A stretch of DNA of 28,362 nt, taken from the NCBI GenBank assembly GCA_966250375.1, contig CBINHE010000055.1, forward strand, positions 1 through 28,362, read 5' to 3'. The stretch's first letter is position 1, and the number at the start of each line of letters is the position of its first letter. This document shows positions 16,727 through 25,308 of the stretch, piece after piece. The DNA is from CAMLDH01 sp966250375 (GTDB taxonomy: Bacteria; Pseudomonadota; Gammaproteobacteria; Burkholderiales; Burkholderiaceae_D). A model generated the notes under the pieces. The model saw only the letters and a list, made by a program, of their open reading frames with translations, did no database searches and was not told the origin of the DNA. The position numbers and the translations under genes were made by a program.

Positions 16727-18001
16727 ATGATAAAAGTGGGCAATTTCCCCATGCAGTCATTCCGCTTGAGCGTTGACTCCAGCCCCCGTCTGATAATTGG
16801 ACGCGGGAAAGCCCCACCCCAATGGATTACCTCATTGGAAGATTGGTGTGGCAATGCAACAGGGGAAGAACAATCCGGAAGGCTGAAAGCGGCAAAGCGC
16901 GTGTTGCAGACATACGTGGCCCCCAACAACACGTCTTTGGATCTGTCGCAGTTGGATCTGACGGAGCTCCCACCAGGTCTGTCGCATCTCTCCAAACTTC
17001 AGGAATTGAATGTCAGCAAGAACCTCGAATTACGGAAATTTCCGGAGGATTTAGATAAGTGCGTTGAATTACGCAGCATCGATGCTTCGTCCTGTTCGAT
17101 CGATACATGGCCGGCATGTCTGTCCGAACTGCCGTTACTAAAGACGCTCCTGCTCGATGACAATCCTGGCTTGCGCGTCTTTCCTGATCAGATAGAACAA
17201 TGCCGTATCGAAAACCTGAGCATGGAGGCCACCATGCCCCGTGATTGGCAAGAGCCTCCCACCCGGAAGCTTCCGCCTGGAGAGGCACGGGGACGCACCC
17301 TCGTGCGAAGCACTTCCTCTTCTCCCACACGCGCCGATGGCGCAGTCCGAGCGAGAAGCATGTCACCACCCCCGGCTCATGCAACCGCACCTTCGGTTGC
17401 CACCATGCTTGGCACTGATAAGGCGCGTCAGCTCGATACAGATTTCGGCTCGCTTCAGTGGCCATTCAGACGCGGCGAGCCGGCACTCAAGGACTGGGAA
17501 GTCGATGACGCCGGTACGCCGTTGATGCTCAAGGACAAGGATCGTATCTTTATTCCGGACGCACATGGCAACTTTGAAAATTTTCCTGCTGTGGATCTTG
17601 AGAAACTCAAGAGTGGGAAAAAATATATCTGGACTGCCGGCAAGCTTGGTCGCCTCATCATTTCCGAAGAGGCCTCGATCGAGAATAACGCCAAAGACAA
17701 CACGAAACCGCAATATGTCGGCCATCCCACACAGCTAGGCGGCGGACGGGCGCGGATTTCGGGAGAACTGAAATTCATAAGCTCCTCGAACGCCCCATCG
17801 TTTGGAAAGTTCCTGATCAACAACGCTTCGGGACGCTACTCCAAATTTATCGACCGGAACGAGAGGCAAATGGAAAAAGTGGCAGAGCTTTTCCGAAAAG
17901 CCGGGCTTGACGTGGAGATCAAGTACAAGAAACGAGACAAACTGCAGCCAGTTGCCGGGTTGGTTTTGCAAGCGCCGGATCCGACTCAAGTTAAACGTTA
18001 G
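16727..18001 (+). CDS. LRR protein with the same C-terminal module, candidate type III effector
   Basis: The protein has 424 residues from ATG 16727, chosen because GAAAG lies 7 bases before it and the promoter excludes earlier starts; ATG 16721 is also possible. About three to four irregular leucine-rich repeats lie at about 70-165 (LDLSQLDLTELPPGLSHL, LKTLLLDDNPGL). A disordered S/P/R linker spans about 175-235. The C-terminal module (about 287-402) has GHPTQLGGGRARISGE at 332-347 and LINNASGRYSKF at 363-374, then a helix with RKAGLDVE. The module aligns with the divergent neighbour with identical 16-residue spacing in the GH...SGE block. I cannot assign a known activity. The TAG stop codon is the first triplet of a dispersed repeat. 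Confidence 0.7.
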   Translation: MIKVGNFPMQSFRLSVDSSPRLIIGRGKAPPQWITSLEDWCGNATGEEQSGRLKAAKRVLQTYVAPNNTSLDLSQLDLTELPPGLSHLSKLQELNVSKNLELRKFPEDLDKCVELRSIDASSCSIDTWPACLSELPLLKTLLLDDNPGLRVFPDQIEQCRIENLSMEATMPRDWQEPPTRKLPPGEARGRTLVRSTSSSPTRADGAVRARSMSPPPAHATAPSVATMLGTDKARQLDTDFGSLQWPFRRGEPALKDWEVDDAGTPLMLKDKDRIFIPDAHGNFENFPAVDLEKLKSGKKYIWTAGKLGRLIISEEASIENNAKDNTKPQYVGHPTQLGGGRARISGELKFISSSNAPSFGKFLINNASGRYSKFIDRNERQMEKVAELFRKAGLDVEIKYKKRDKLQPVAGLVLQAPDPTQVKR

Positions 18002-18099
18002 AGCGGATTGTAGGGTCGCCTCGCGCACCGATACCGTCGCAAGAGCACCGGTGCGCGAGGCGCACCCTACCTTACATCGAAGCGCAAACCGCCCTACAG
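17999..18099. repeat. Dispersed palindromic element, copy 3
   Basis: It starts TAGAGCGGATTGTAGGG and includes GATACCGTCGCAAGAGCACC. The arms GCCTCGCGCACC and GGTGCGCGAGGC pair internally, and it ends near CTTACATCGAAGCGCAAACC. The first TAG is the stop codon of the upstream effector gene. Confidence 0.85.
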
Positions 18100-18119
18100 T
18101 GAGCGTCCTCCGTCACCGT

Positions 18120-18962
18120 TCAACCAGTCAGTCTTTTATGGTGAAATCGAATATGCTCTTCGATGAAGCTGGCAATGAAGTAGTAGCCATGATCGTAGCC
18201 GGCATGCCGACGCAATTGCAAAGGCTGTTGCGCGTTTTTGCATGCCGCTTCAAACGCTTCGGGAAATAGCTGATTCGGCAAGAACTTGTCACTCAATCCC
18301 TGATCGATCAGGATGCCTTCCGGGAAAGGAGATTGCTGATCCGCCATGAGTGCGCTGGCATCGTATTGAAGCCAGTCTTTTTCATTGCTGCCCAAATACC
18401 CGGAAAATGCTTTTTTCCCCCAAGGACATTTACTCGGTGCGGCAATGGGAGCGAATGCAGATACGGAACGAAACAGGCCGGGATTGCGCAACGCCAGCAC
18501 CAACGCCCCATGTCCACCCATCGAATGGCCGAAAATACCGATGCGGCTCCGCTCTATCGGAAAGGCTTGAATCACCGTTTCGTACAATTCCTGTATGTAG
18601 CTATACATGCGGTAATGCGCATTCCAAGGCGCTTCGGTCGCATCCACATAAAAGCCCGCGCCGACGCCAAAATCCCAATTGCCGTTTTCACCTGCAATGC
18701 TGGCGCCACGCGGACTGGTGTCGGGTGCAATCAATATCACGCCCAGTTCCGCAGCTACCCGTTGCGCACCCGCTTTGATCATGAAGGTTTCTTCAGTACA
18801 GGTCAGTCCGGCAAGATAAAACAATGCGGGTATTTTCCCGGTTTGCGCCTGCGGCGGGAGAAATACCGAGAAGCGCATGGGCAATCCGATTTCTTTGGAT
18901 TGATGCCGATAAAATCGTTGAGTACCACCGAAACATGCATGTTCACTGATCAATTCCAGCAT
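18120..18962 (-). CDS. fghA: S-formylglutathione hydrolase
   Basis: FghA hydrolyses S-formylglutathione to formate and glutathione, the second step of glutathione-dependent formaldehyde oxidation. The 280-residue protein is normal length for this esterase D family. It has the nucleophile S147 in GHSMGG, the likely acid D225 in GLSDKFLPNQLFPEAF, the histidine H258 in GYDHGYYF, and the conserved LAGLTCTEETFMIKAG block (50-65). Its partner dehydrogenase lies at 23263-24372, separated by pqqE and a regulator, so they are not in one operon. It reads away from pqqE. Confidence 0.95.
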   Translation of the reverse strand: MLELISEHACFGGTQRFYRHQSKEIGLPMRFSVFLPPQAQTGKIPALFYLAGLTCTEETFMIKAGAQRVAAELGVILIAPDTSPRGASIAGENGNWDFGVGAGFYVDATEAPWNAHYRMYSYIQELYETVIQAFPIERSRIGIFGHSMGGHGALVLALRNPGLFRSVSAFAPIAAPSKCPWGKKAFSGYLGSNEKDWLQYDASALMADQQSPFPEGILIDQGLSDKFLPNQLFPEAFEAACKNAQQPLQLRRHAGYDHGYYFIASFIEEHIRFHHKRLTG

Positions 18963-19139
18963 GACTGCCCCTTTTTTGAATTTTAATTGCGCATCGATTC
19001 GATGAGCCGATGCGCCGCTTTATAAAGCAATGTAACGCAATGAATTTTTACGTGGACGTTATACCAATCTGCATCTAATAGTGTCCGATACATTATTCAC
19101 GCGTTTTCATGTCCAGCCGCACTATCCTCCGGCACATGC

Positions 19140-19745
19140 ATGCTTGCTGCACAAATGGCAGCAGCCCAGGACATATCTGCGGCAGAGGCGCTGCTATTCC
19201 AAGCCCGCCATTTGCAAAATATCCATGAGTCAATGGCGTTGGCTTATACCTACAAGAAAGACGCGAGCGCGGAATCGTCTTTTGACGATGAGGTTCACTT
19301 GGACGTGGACAAAATCAAGCCGGATGGAGCCGCATCGATGTCGATGCACTTAATGAAGCGCTTGACTGGCGGCTCGTCAAATTACTTTCGCAACCGCATC
19401 AGGTTGGCATTGGCGGAAGCGGCACAGATGCAACAAGTGAATTTTTCCCACGAAGGTAAACAGGTAGCTGGACAGGAAGTCAGCATCCAACCGTATCTGA
19501 ATGATCCGATGCGTGAACGATTCGAAAAATATCTGAACAAACGCTATGTGTTTATCCTCAGCAGCCAGGTTCCGGGCGGTATTTACCAAGTGCGCTCGTC
19601 ATTGTCCGGCGGCCAACAGCAGAGCGACGCGGCAGCGCAAGACAAACTGCGCATGGATGAAACGCTCACGCTGATCAAGGCGCAAAAGCCTGGCAAGGGC
19701 ACGCCAGTATCCGCCCTCCTCCAACGCGATAGAGGTCAATTGTGA
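19140..19745 (+). CDS. Unknown protein coupled to pqqE
   Basis: This 201-residue protein is of unknown family. It contains LLFQARHLQNIHESMALAY near the start, MKRLTGGSSNYFRNRIRLALAEAAQ in the middle and YVFILSSQVPGGIYQVRSSLSGG near the end. Its TGA overlaps the GTG start of pqqE, so the two are translationally coupled. The start is doubtful: no good ribosome-binding site precedes ATG 19140. An ATG at 19109 in another frame would join this frame if one copy of a tandem ATGC pair (19136-19143) were removed, giving a longer N-terminus that could serve as a weak signal peptide. It is not PqqD, which usually precedes PqqE. Its role is probably tied to PQQ or alcohol oxidation by context only. Confidence 0.6.
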   Translation: MLAAQMAAAQDISAAEALLFQARHLQNIHESMALAYTYKKDASAESSFDDEVHLDVDKIKPDGAASMSMHLMKRLTGGSSNYFRNRIRLALAEAAQMQQVNFSHEGKQVAGQEVSIQPYLNDPMRERFEKYLNKRYVFILSSQVPGGIYQVRSSLSGGQQQSDAAAQDKLRMDETLTLIKAQKPGKGTPVSALLQRDRGQL

Positions 19746-20926
19746 CGGCGACAGAATCATCGAGTGACGCAATCGTTCCGCCTCGTCCCGCCGGTCCGTT
19801 ATGGCTGTTGGCGGAAGTGACTTACAAGTGCCCGCTGCATTGCATGTTTTGTTATAACCCGACCGATTACACGCGTCTCGATAACGAACTTGATACAGAC
19901 GACTGGCTGCGCGTGCTGCGCGAAGGCCGGGCGCTGGGTGCTGCGCAGCTCGGATTTTCCGGCGGAGAACCGCTGATGCGCGACGACCTGGAAATCCTGG
20001 TGGCGGAAGCGCGCCGGCTTGGTTACTACTCCAACTTGATCACGTCCGGCATCGGGCTCACGGAAAAGCGTATTCGCGCCTTCAAGGATGGCGGGCTCGA
20101 TCACATCCAGCTCTCTTTTCAGGACAGCACGCGCGAATTGAACGACTTCATCAGTCATACACGCACGTTTGATCTGAAGTCCAAAGTGGCGCAGTTAATC
20201 AAGGCGCACGATTACCCGATGGTGCTGAACGTGGTGCTGCATCGGCAGAATATCGATCATGTCGAGGATATTCTTCAGATGGCGGAAAAAATGGGGGCGG
20301 AATATGTCGAGCTCGCCAATTCGCAATACTACGGCTGGGCTTGGGAAAACCGGAATCACCTATTGCCTACCCGAGAACAGCTGGCGCGTGCGGAAGAGAC
20401 CACGGATCAGTTTCGCAAAAAAGCGGGCGACAAGATGAAGATTATTTTCGTTATCCCTGACTATTACGAAAAACGTCCCAAGGCCTGCATGAACGGCTGG
20501 GGATCGGTGTTCATGACGGTTGCGCCCGATGGCATGGCGTTGCCGTGCCACGCCGCGCGCATGCTGCCCGGCTTTACCTTTCCGAATGTGCGGGATACGA
20601 GTCTGCAATCCATCTGGCAGGACTCCACCGCCTTCAATGCCTATCGCGGCGATAGCTGGATGAGAGATCCCTGCCGCTCCTGCCCGGAAAAAGGGCGTGA
20701 CTTTGGCGGCTGCCGTTGCCAGGCGTATCTGTTTACGCAAGACCCTGCCAATGCAGATCCTGTGTGCGACCTGTCGCCGCATCACGATCGGATCTTGAGC
20801 GCGATTGAAACCGCTCAGCAGCCGCAGGCGCTCGTCGGCAAACCCATTTTGTTCCGTGATGATCGTAATTCGCGTGCGCTGGCTTCCGCCTGTGCCACGA
20901 TAAGCGGCGGCGAGGTTTCAACCTGA
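19742..20926 (+). CDS. pqqE: PqqA peptide cyclase (radical SAM)
   Basis: PqqE links Glu and Tyr of the PqqA peptide, the first step in making pyrroloquinoline quinone. The 394-residue protein has the radical-SAM motif CPLHCMFC (C30, C34, C37), GGEP at 74-77, and the SPASM-type C-terminal cysteines in ALPCHAARMLPG, DPCRSCPEKGRDFGGCRCQA and DPVCDLSPHH, all typical of PqqE. It starts with GTG inside the stop of the previous gene. The usual partners pqqA, pqqB, pqqC and pqqD are not in the window. It converges with the sigma-54 activator gene, 37 bases away. Confidence 0.92.
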   Translation: MTATESSSDAIVPPRPAGPLWLLAEVTYKCPLHCMFCYNPTDYTRLDNELDTDDWLRVLREGRALGAAQLGFSGGEPLMRDDLEILVAEARRLGYYSNLITSGIGLTEKRIRAFKDGGLDHIQLSFQDSTRELNDFISHTRTFDLKSKVAQLIKAHDYPMVLNVVLHRQNIDHVEDILQMAEKMGAEYVELANSQYYGWAWENRNHLLPTREQLARAEETTDQFRKKAGDKMKIIFVIPDYYEKRPKACMNGWGSVFMTVAPDGMALPCHAARMLPGFTFPNVRDTSLQSIWQDSTAFNAYRGDSWMRDPCRSCPEKGRDFGGCRCQAYLFTQDPANADPVCDLSPHHDRILSAIETAQQPQALVGKPILFRDDRNSRALASACATISGGEVST

Positions 20927-20963
20927 GCAGGTGGCAAAAAGTTTTTTTGACATGGAATGGGTA

Positions 20964-22943
20964 TCAATCAACGGCATCCTTGTTGAGTCCCTTGATATTC
21001 AAGCGCTGTATTCTGCGGTAGAGGGTGTTGCGGCTAATCTTGAGTTTTTTCGCCACTGTCGAGATGTTCCAGCGGCTTTGCCTCAACTCATGGATCAACG
21101 CCTCTCGCTCCGCAGACTCAAGAAGATTCAGGTTTTCCAGTGGATCAACCGGCGGTGCGTCGTATGTCTTGCACAATCCAGCTGCGTTGAGAAAATCCGG
21201 CGGCAGATCATTTATTGTCAATACATCGGATTCGCGTAACGCAATCATCGTGCGCAGGACATTGCGTAGTTGGCGAAGATTGCCCGGCCAGCGATAGCGG
21301 TCAAAAACATCAAGCAGATTTTCATCCATCTCAACATTTTTGTCTTCGCTGCATTCTTTCGCCAGCAAATGTGCAATCAGGTTGCGTCGGTCCGCGCGCG
21401 CCCTTAGCGGCGGGAGTGAAATGGTGACGCCTTGCAAGCGATAATAAAGGTCTTCACGGAATTCATTTTTCTCGATCTTTTTCGGTAAATCGCAATGAGT
21501 CGCGCTGATTAAGCGGATATCCACCTTGATCGGGATTTCGCTACCGAGTGGCAGCACTTCACGTTCTTCGAGTGTGCGCAATAGCCGCGCCTGCAGCAGA
21601 ATCGGCATGTCGCCGATTTCGTCGAGAAAGAGTGTGCCGCCGTTGGCTTGAAAAATCTTGCCGCGCTGCCCGTCCCGATTGGCGCCCGTAAATGCACCGG
21701 GCTTGTAGCCGAACAACTCGCTTTCTATCAGCGACTCGGGGATCGACGCGCAATTGATGGCGACAAAAGGTTTATTGGCGCGGCTGCCGGAAAAATGGAC
21801 GGCCTTGGCGAACATTTCCTTGCCGGTTCCGGTTTCACCGTAAAGCAAAATGGGCACGTCGCGTTCCAGCACGCGCTTTGCTGCCTGGATGTTATGGTGC
21901 ATGACCTTATCGCCGAATTCCAGATCGTCGAGCGGCGTGCGCCGGGCTTCCAGCAATTCGATTTCTTCCTTGCGTGAGACGTGCACCAGCACCTGGGGTC
22001 GAGCTTCGTGGCCGGACGATTCGGGGGAGCAGGCTACCGCGAAAAAGCGCCCGCCTCCCCGCACTTCAAAAATCGGCGTTGGGTGGAACGCTTTTTTAAT
22101 GCTGCTCTCGATCAACCCAGCCAACGGGACATTAAAGAGTTCGGCAATGTTGCGGCCGTAAATGTCGGCAGGCGTGCGGAAGCCAAGCTGAAACAGGGCA
22201 TTGCGCGTCGCGCCAATGACTGTGCCGGCAGCGTTGAATGCGATCGCGCCTTCGCTGAGCGTGCCGACGAATTCGGGGCGGCTATGAAAGCGCACCAGGC
22301 ATTCGTGACGGAACTGATACTGGAACACGCGGTTTTCAATCATCTGCACCGACATGTTGATCAATGCAAGAATGTGCTGACGGTCGCTGCGCGATTCGCC
22401 GGAGGCGTCCAGTATTGCAACGATATCGCCACGGTGATTGAAAATGGGGGCTGCCGATGAACTGATGCGGATATGGCGCGCCAGAAAATGTTCGTCTTTA
22501 TGGATCACAATCGGCGCTTTTTCGAGCAGGCACGTGCCCATGCCGTTAGTACCCTGATAGCGTTCTGTCCATACTGCGCCTTGCAGCAAGCCCGATTTCG
22601 ATGCCGCGTGAGTGAAGGCTGGATCGCAAAAATAATTCAACACCACGCCATCGCAGTCCGCCAGCATGATGGCGTATCCCGATCCAGCCAATTGCTGATA
22701 AAGATTCGCCATCTCTTTTTTTGCAACTACCAGCACATCGGAGATGCGTTCCTGGCGCTCTTCGAGTTCAGTACGGCTGACAACGAGAGGATCATCACGG
22801 TTATCAGGATCCAAACGATATTCATTGAGGCACCGAATCCAGGAGCGAGTAATCGGGCTTTTGATTGCGGCTTCATCAGACGTCAATGTGCTCTGCACAA
22901 CTGAATGCACATGCCTGATGTGATTTGCCGCAATTTCCAGCAT
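20964..22943 (-). CDS. AcoR-like sigma-54-dependent transcriptional activator
   Basis: The 659-residue protein has a GAF-type sensor region (about 65-205, with the GTNGMGTCL segment common in AcoR relatives), a PAS-like part (about 225-325) and a complete AAA+ domain. The AAA+ domain has Walker A GETGTGKE (369-376), the sigma-54 contact loop GAFTGA (416-421), Walker B FLDEIGDM (439-446) and RWPGNLRQL (551-559). A Fis-type helix-turn-helix lies at about 623-645 (NISTVAKKLKISRNTLYRRI). No response-regulator receiver domain is present, so it probably senses a small molecule directly. AAGGAG lies 6 bases before the ATG. It is divergent from the formaldehyde dehydrogenase gene, which has a -24/-12 promoter and is its likely target. 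Confidence 0.93.
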   Translation of the reverse strand: MLEIAANHIRHVHSVVQSTLTSDEAAIKSPITRSWIRCLNEYRLDPDNRDDPLVVSRTELEERQERISDVLVVAKKEMANLYQQLAGSGYAIMLADCDGVVLNYFCDPAFTHAASKSGLLQGAVWTERYQGTNGMGTCLLEKAPIVIHKDEHFLARHIRISSSAAPIFNHRGDIVAILDASGESRSDRQHILALINMSVQMIENRVFQYQFRHECLVRFHSRPEFVGTLSEGAIAFNAAGTVIGATRNALFQLGFRTPADIYGRNIAELFNVPLAGLIESSIKKAFHPTPIFEVRGGGRFFAVACSPESSGHEARPQVLVHVSRKEEIELLEARRTPLDDLEFGDKVMHHNIQAAKRVLERDVPILLYGETGTGKEMFAKAVHFSGSRANKPFVAINCASIPESLIESELFGYKPGAFTGANRDGQRGKIFQANGGTLFLDEIGDMPILLQARLLRTLEEREVLPLGSEIPIKVDIRLISATHCDLPKKIEKNEFREDLYYRLQGVTISLPPLRARADRRNLIAHLLAKECSEDKNVEMDENLLDVFDRYRWPGNLRQLRNVLRTMIALRESDVLTINDLPPDFLNAAGLCKTYDAPPVDPLENLNLLESAEREALIHELRQSRWNISTVAKKLKISRNTLYRRIQRLNIKGLNKDAVD

Positions 22944-23021
22944 GTTATCTCCTTGAATGGGGCGGATGCCTTGGTGGCAGAATGGTGAAATGGCAGAATC
23001 ATTTTCTATTCATTATTCTTG

Positions 23022-23036
23022 TGGCCCATTTTTTGC
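23022..23036 (+). promoter_or_regulatory. Sigma-54 (-24/-12) promoter of the formaldehyde dehydrogenase gene
   Basis: TGGCCCATTTTTTGC has GG and GC with the required 10-base spacing, close to the consensus TGGCAC-N5-TTGC. Transcription would begin near 23048, giving a leader of about 215 bases. Confidence 0.75.
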
Positions 23037-23109
23037 GTAGCCCAAAGTGGAAATGATTCTCGGCGTTAACGTTACCCTGTTCAATGCCTTATTGGAAGTA
23101 GAGGGTGCA

Positions 23110-23166
23110 ATGAAAACAGCGATATGGCAGAACACGTTGCAGGATTCATACTGTGCAGCCTCTTGA
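23110..23166 (+). CDS. Possible 18-residue leader peptide
   Basis: An ATG preceded by GAGGG at 5 bases opens a frame of 18 codons (begins MKTAIWQN, ends CAAS) within the expected leader of the formaldehyde dehydrogenase transcript. It lacks the Glu-x3-Tyr of PqqA. It may be only chance. Confidence 0.25.
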   Translation: MKTAIWQNTLQDSYCAAS

Positions 23167-23262
23167 ACACGCCGTTTAAAGGCTATTGCGAAATCGGATC
23201 ATTTGGCTACAACATCCATCACCAATTAAAATTTTTATTTTTGAATAACCCAGGAGGAACAA

Positions 23263-24372
23263 ATGGACGTACGCGCAGCTGTTGCTTATAAGGCCGGAGC
23301 TCCCCTAACAATAGAAACGGTGCAACTGCAAGGTCCACGAGCTGGGGAAGTTCTGGTGGAAATCAAGGCGACCGGCATTTGCCATACCGATGCCTTTACG
23401 CTATCCGGCGATGACCCGGAAGGCTTGTTTCCTGCAATTCTCGGGCACGAAGGCGCGGGTATCGTGGTGGACGTCGGGCTTGGGGTGACCAGCCTCAAGA
23501 AGGGCGACCATGTCATTCCTCTCTATACGCCGGAATGCAGGCAATGCGAATATTGCCTGTCGCGAAAAACCAATCTTTGCCAAGCGATCCGAGCCACGCA
23601 AGGCAAAGGATTGATGCCGGATGGAAGTAGCCGCTTCAGCATTGGCGGCAAGGAAGTGTTCCATTACATGGGAACATCGACCTTCGCCAATTACACGGTC
23701 GTGCCGGAAATCGCGCTGGCCAAAATTCGCGAAGACGCTCCGTTCGACAAGGTCTGTTATATCGGTTGCGGCGTGACGACCGGCCTCGGTGCCGTGATCT
23801 ATACCGCAAAGGTGCAACCAGGCGCAAAAGTGGTGGTGTTCGGCTTGGGGGGAATCGGCTTGAACGTGGTTCAGGGCGCACGGCTGGCCGGGGCCGACAT
23901 GATTATCGGCGTCGATCTCAATCCGGGGCGCAAGGCACTGGCGGAAAAATTCGGCATGACGCATTTCGTCAATCCGAAAGAGGTGCAGGAAGACTTGGTG
24001 GCTTACCTGGTAAGTTTGACAAAAGGAGGCGCCGATTACACTTTCGAATGCGTCGGCAACGTCAATCTGATGCGACAGGCATTGGAATGTTGCCATAAGG
24101 GATGGGGAGTGAGCACGATCATCGGCGTGGTCGGCGCCGGTCAGGAAATTTCGACGCGGCCGTTCCAATTGGTTACCGGCCGGGTTTGGCAGGGGTCCGC
24201 ATTTGGCGGCGCAAGAGGCCGCACCGATGTACCCAAAATTGTCGACTGGTATATGGATGGCAAGATCAACATTGACGATCTGATCACCCACGTAATGCCT
24301 CTCGAAAAAATCAATGAAGCCTTCGATCTGATGCACGAAGGAAAATCGATCCGTTCAGTCGTTACGTTTTAA
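23263..24372 (+). CDS. frmA: S-(hydroxymethyl)glutathione dehydrogenase / class III alcohol dehydrogenase
   Basis: This zinc enzyme oxidises the spontaneous formaldehyde-glutathione adduct to S-formylglutathione with NAD. The 369-residue protein shows the catalytic zinc ligands C40 (GICHTD), H62 (GHEGAG) and C169 (GCGVTTG), the structural zinc cysteines C92, C95, C98 and C106, and the NAD motif GLGGIG (194-199) followed by D218. The highly conserved STFANYTVV and FGGARGRTDVP segments mark class III. AGGAGG lies 5 bases before the ATG. A sigma-54 promoter and a divergent AcoR-like activator precede it. FghA in this window completes the pathway to formate. Confidence 0.96.
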   Translation: MDVRAAVAYKAGAPLTIETVQLQGPRAGEVLVEIKATGICHTDAFTLSGDDPEGLFPAILGHEGAGIVVDVGLGVTSLKKGDHVIPLYTPECRQCEYCLSRKTNLCQAIRATQGKGLMPDGSSRFSIGGKEVFHYMGTSTFANYTVVPEIALAKIREDAPFDKVCYIGCGVTTGLGAVIYTAKVQPGAKVVVFGLGGIGLNVVQGARLAGADMIIGVDLNPGRKALAEKFGMTHFVNPKEVQEDLVAYLVSLTKGGADYTFECVGNVNLMRQALECCHKGWGVSTIIGVVGAGQEISTRPFQLVTGRVWQGSAFGGARGRTDVPKIVDWYMDGKINIDDLITHVMPLEKINEAFDLMHEGKSIRSVVTF

Positions 24373-24390
24373 TTCTGAAATGGATTGAAC

Positions 24391-24486
24391 GCATGAAGCG
24401 CATTCCAGGCTTCATGCCAATGCCCGGCATTCCTGTGGCAGCCTGAAAGTAAAGAACTGGCGCCGCGCAGGTGCCAGTTCATTTTC
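24391..24486. terminator. Two stem-loops after the formaldehyde dehydrogenase gene
   Basis: GCATGAAGC and GCTTCATGC (24391-24417) form a perfect 9-bp stem with a 9-base loop. GAACTGGC and GCCAGTTC (about 24455-24480) form a second stem followed by ATTTTC. The second resembles a weak intrinsic terminator and separates the dehydrogenase from the ABC genes. Confidence 0.55.
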
Positions 24487-24514
24487 GTGAAAGTGTTGTA
24501 GTGTCGCAGCGTGA

Positions 24515-25261
24515 TTGTCATCGGGAGTAGCGAGCATCGTTTCCTATCCGTTGAAGGTTCAACATCTCCGCAAATCGTTTGGTGCGCGCCGGGCCGTGGA
24601 TGACATCAGCCTGTCGGTCGCCGCTGGCGAGTTCGTCGCCCTGCTTGGTCCCAATGGTGCCGGCAAAACTACCCTCTTCCAGATGCTTACGGGCTTGTTC
24701 AGCGCCGATAGCGGAGAAGCGACGATATTCGATATCGACATCGTCAAAACACCGCTGGCTGCGCTATCGCATCTGGGCATCGTCTTTCAGCAACCCGCAC
24801 TTGATCTCGACCTCACTGTGGCCGCCAATTTGCAATTTCAGGCAGACTTGCATGGCATTGCCCGGCGCGATGCCACACAGCGCATCGCGCATTGGTTGCA
24901 GCGATTTGGGCTGACAGAACGCAGAAAAGATCGAGCCCGCGATCTGTCGGGTGGAAGCCGCCGCAAGGTCGAACTGGCGCGCGCTTTATTGACGATGCCG
25001 ACCTTACTGTTAATGGATGAGGCAACGGTCGGAATCGATCCCGCATCACGCGCGCAAATATTATCGGATGTGAAGGCGCTGTGCCGCGAGCAGCAGCTGG
25101 GCGTATTGTGGGCAACCCATTTGGTCGATGAAGCAGAGACGGCGGATCGGATTGTCGTGCTGGCCAAAGGGCAAGTGAAATTCGACGGCACCGCAGGTCA
25201 GTTAATGGCGATCAAACACCATGCCACATTGACTGACGCATTCGTGCAACTGACGCAATAA
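24515..25261 (+). CDS. ABC transporter ATP-binding subunit, PQQ-dependent alcohol dehydrogenase system (PedA-like)
   Basis: The 248-residue ATPase has Walker A GPNGAGKTT (45-53), Q-loop FQQP (91-94), signature LSGGSRRK (144-151), Walker B LLLMDEATVG (164-173) and switch histidine H202. With the permease at 27505 it would make an ABC-2-type exporter. The set (ATPase, beta-propeller, binding protein, permease) matches the families TIGR03864, TIGR03866, TIGR03863 and TIGR03861, known from PQQ alcohol dehydrogenase regions such as ped of Pseudomonas. The start is uncertain: TTG at 24515 has a poor ribosome-binding site, and a TTG nearer the domain (PLKVQHL) is an alternative. Confidence 0.88.
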   Translation: MSSGVASIVSYPLKVQHLRKSFGARRAVDDISLSVAAGEFVALLGPNGAGKTTLFQMLTGLFSADSGEATIFDIDIVKTPLAALSHLGIVFQQPALDLDLTVAANLQFQADLHGIARRDATQRIAHWLQRFGLTERRKDRARDLSGGSRRKVELARALLTMPTLLLMDEATVGIDPASRAQILSDVKALCREQQLGVLWATHLVDEAETADRIVVLAKGQVKFDGTAGQLMAIKHHATLTDAFVQLTQ

Positions 25262-25308
25262 TGATTACCTATAGCCTATAGCCATCACGGGATTTAAAAA
25301 GGTAAGCA

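Noticed and set aside
23133..23149. Second sigma-54-like site, TGGCAGAACACGTTGC
   Set aside because: GG and GC are 11 rather than 10 bases apart, which normally abolishes sigma-54 recognition.
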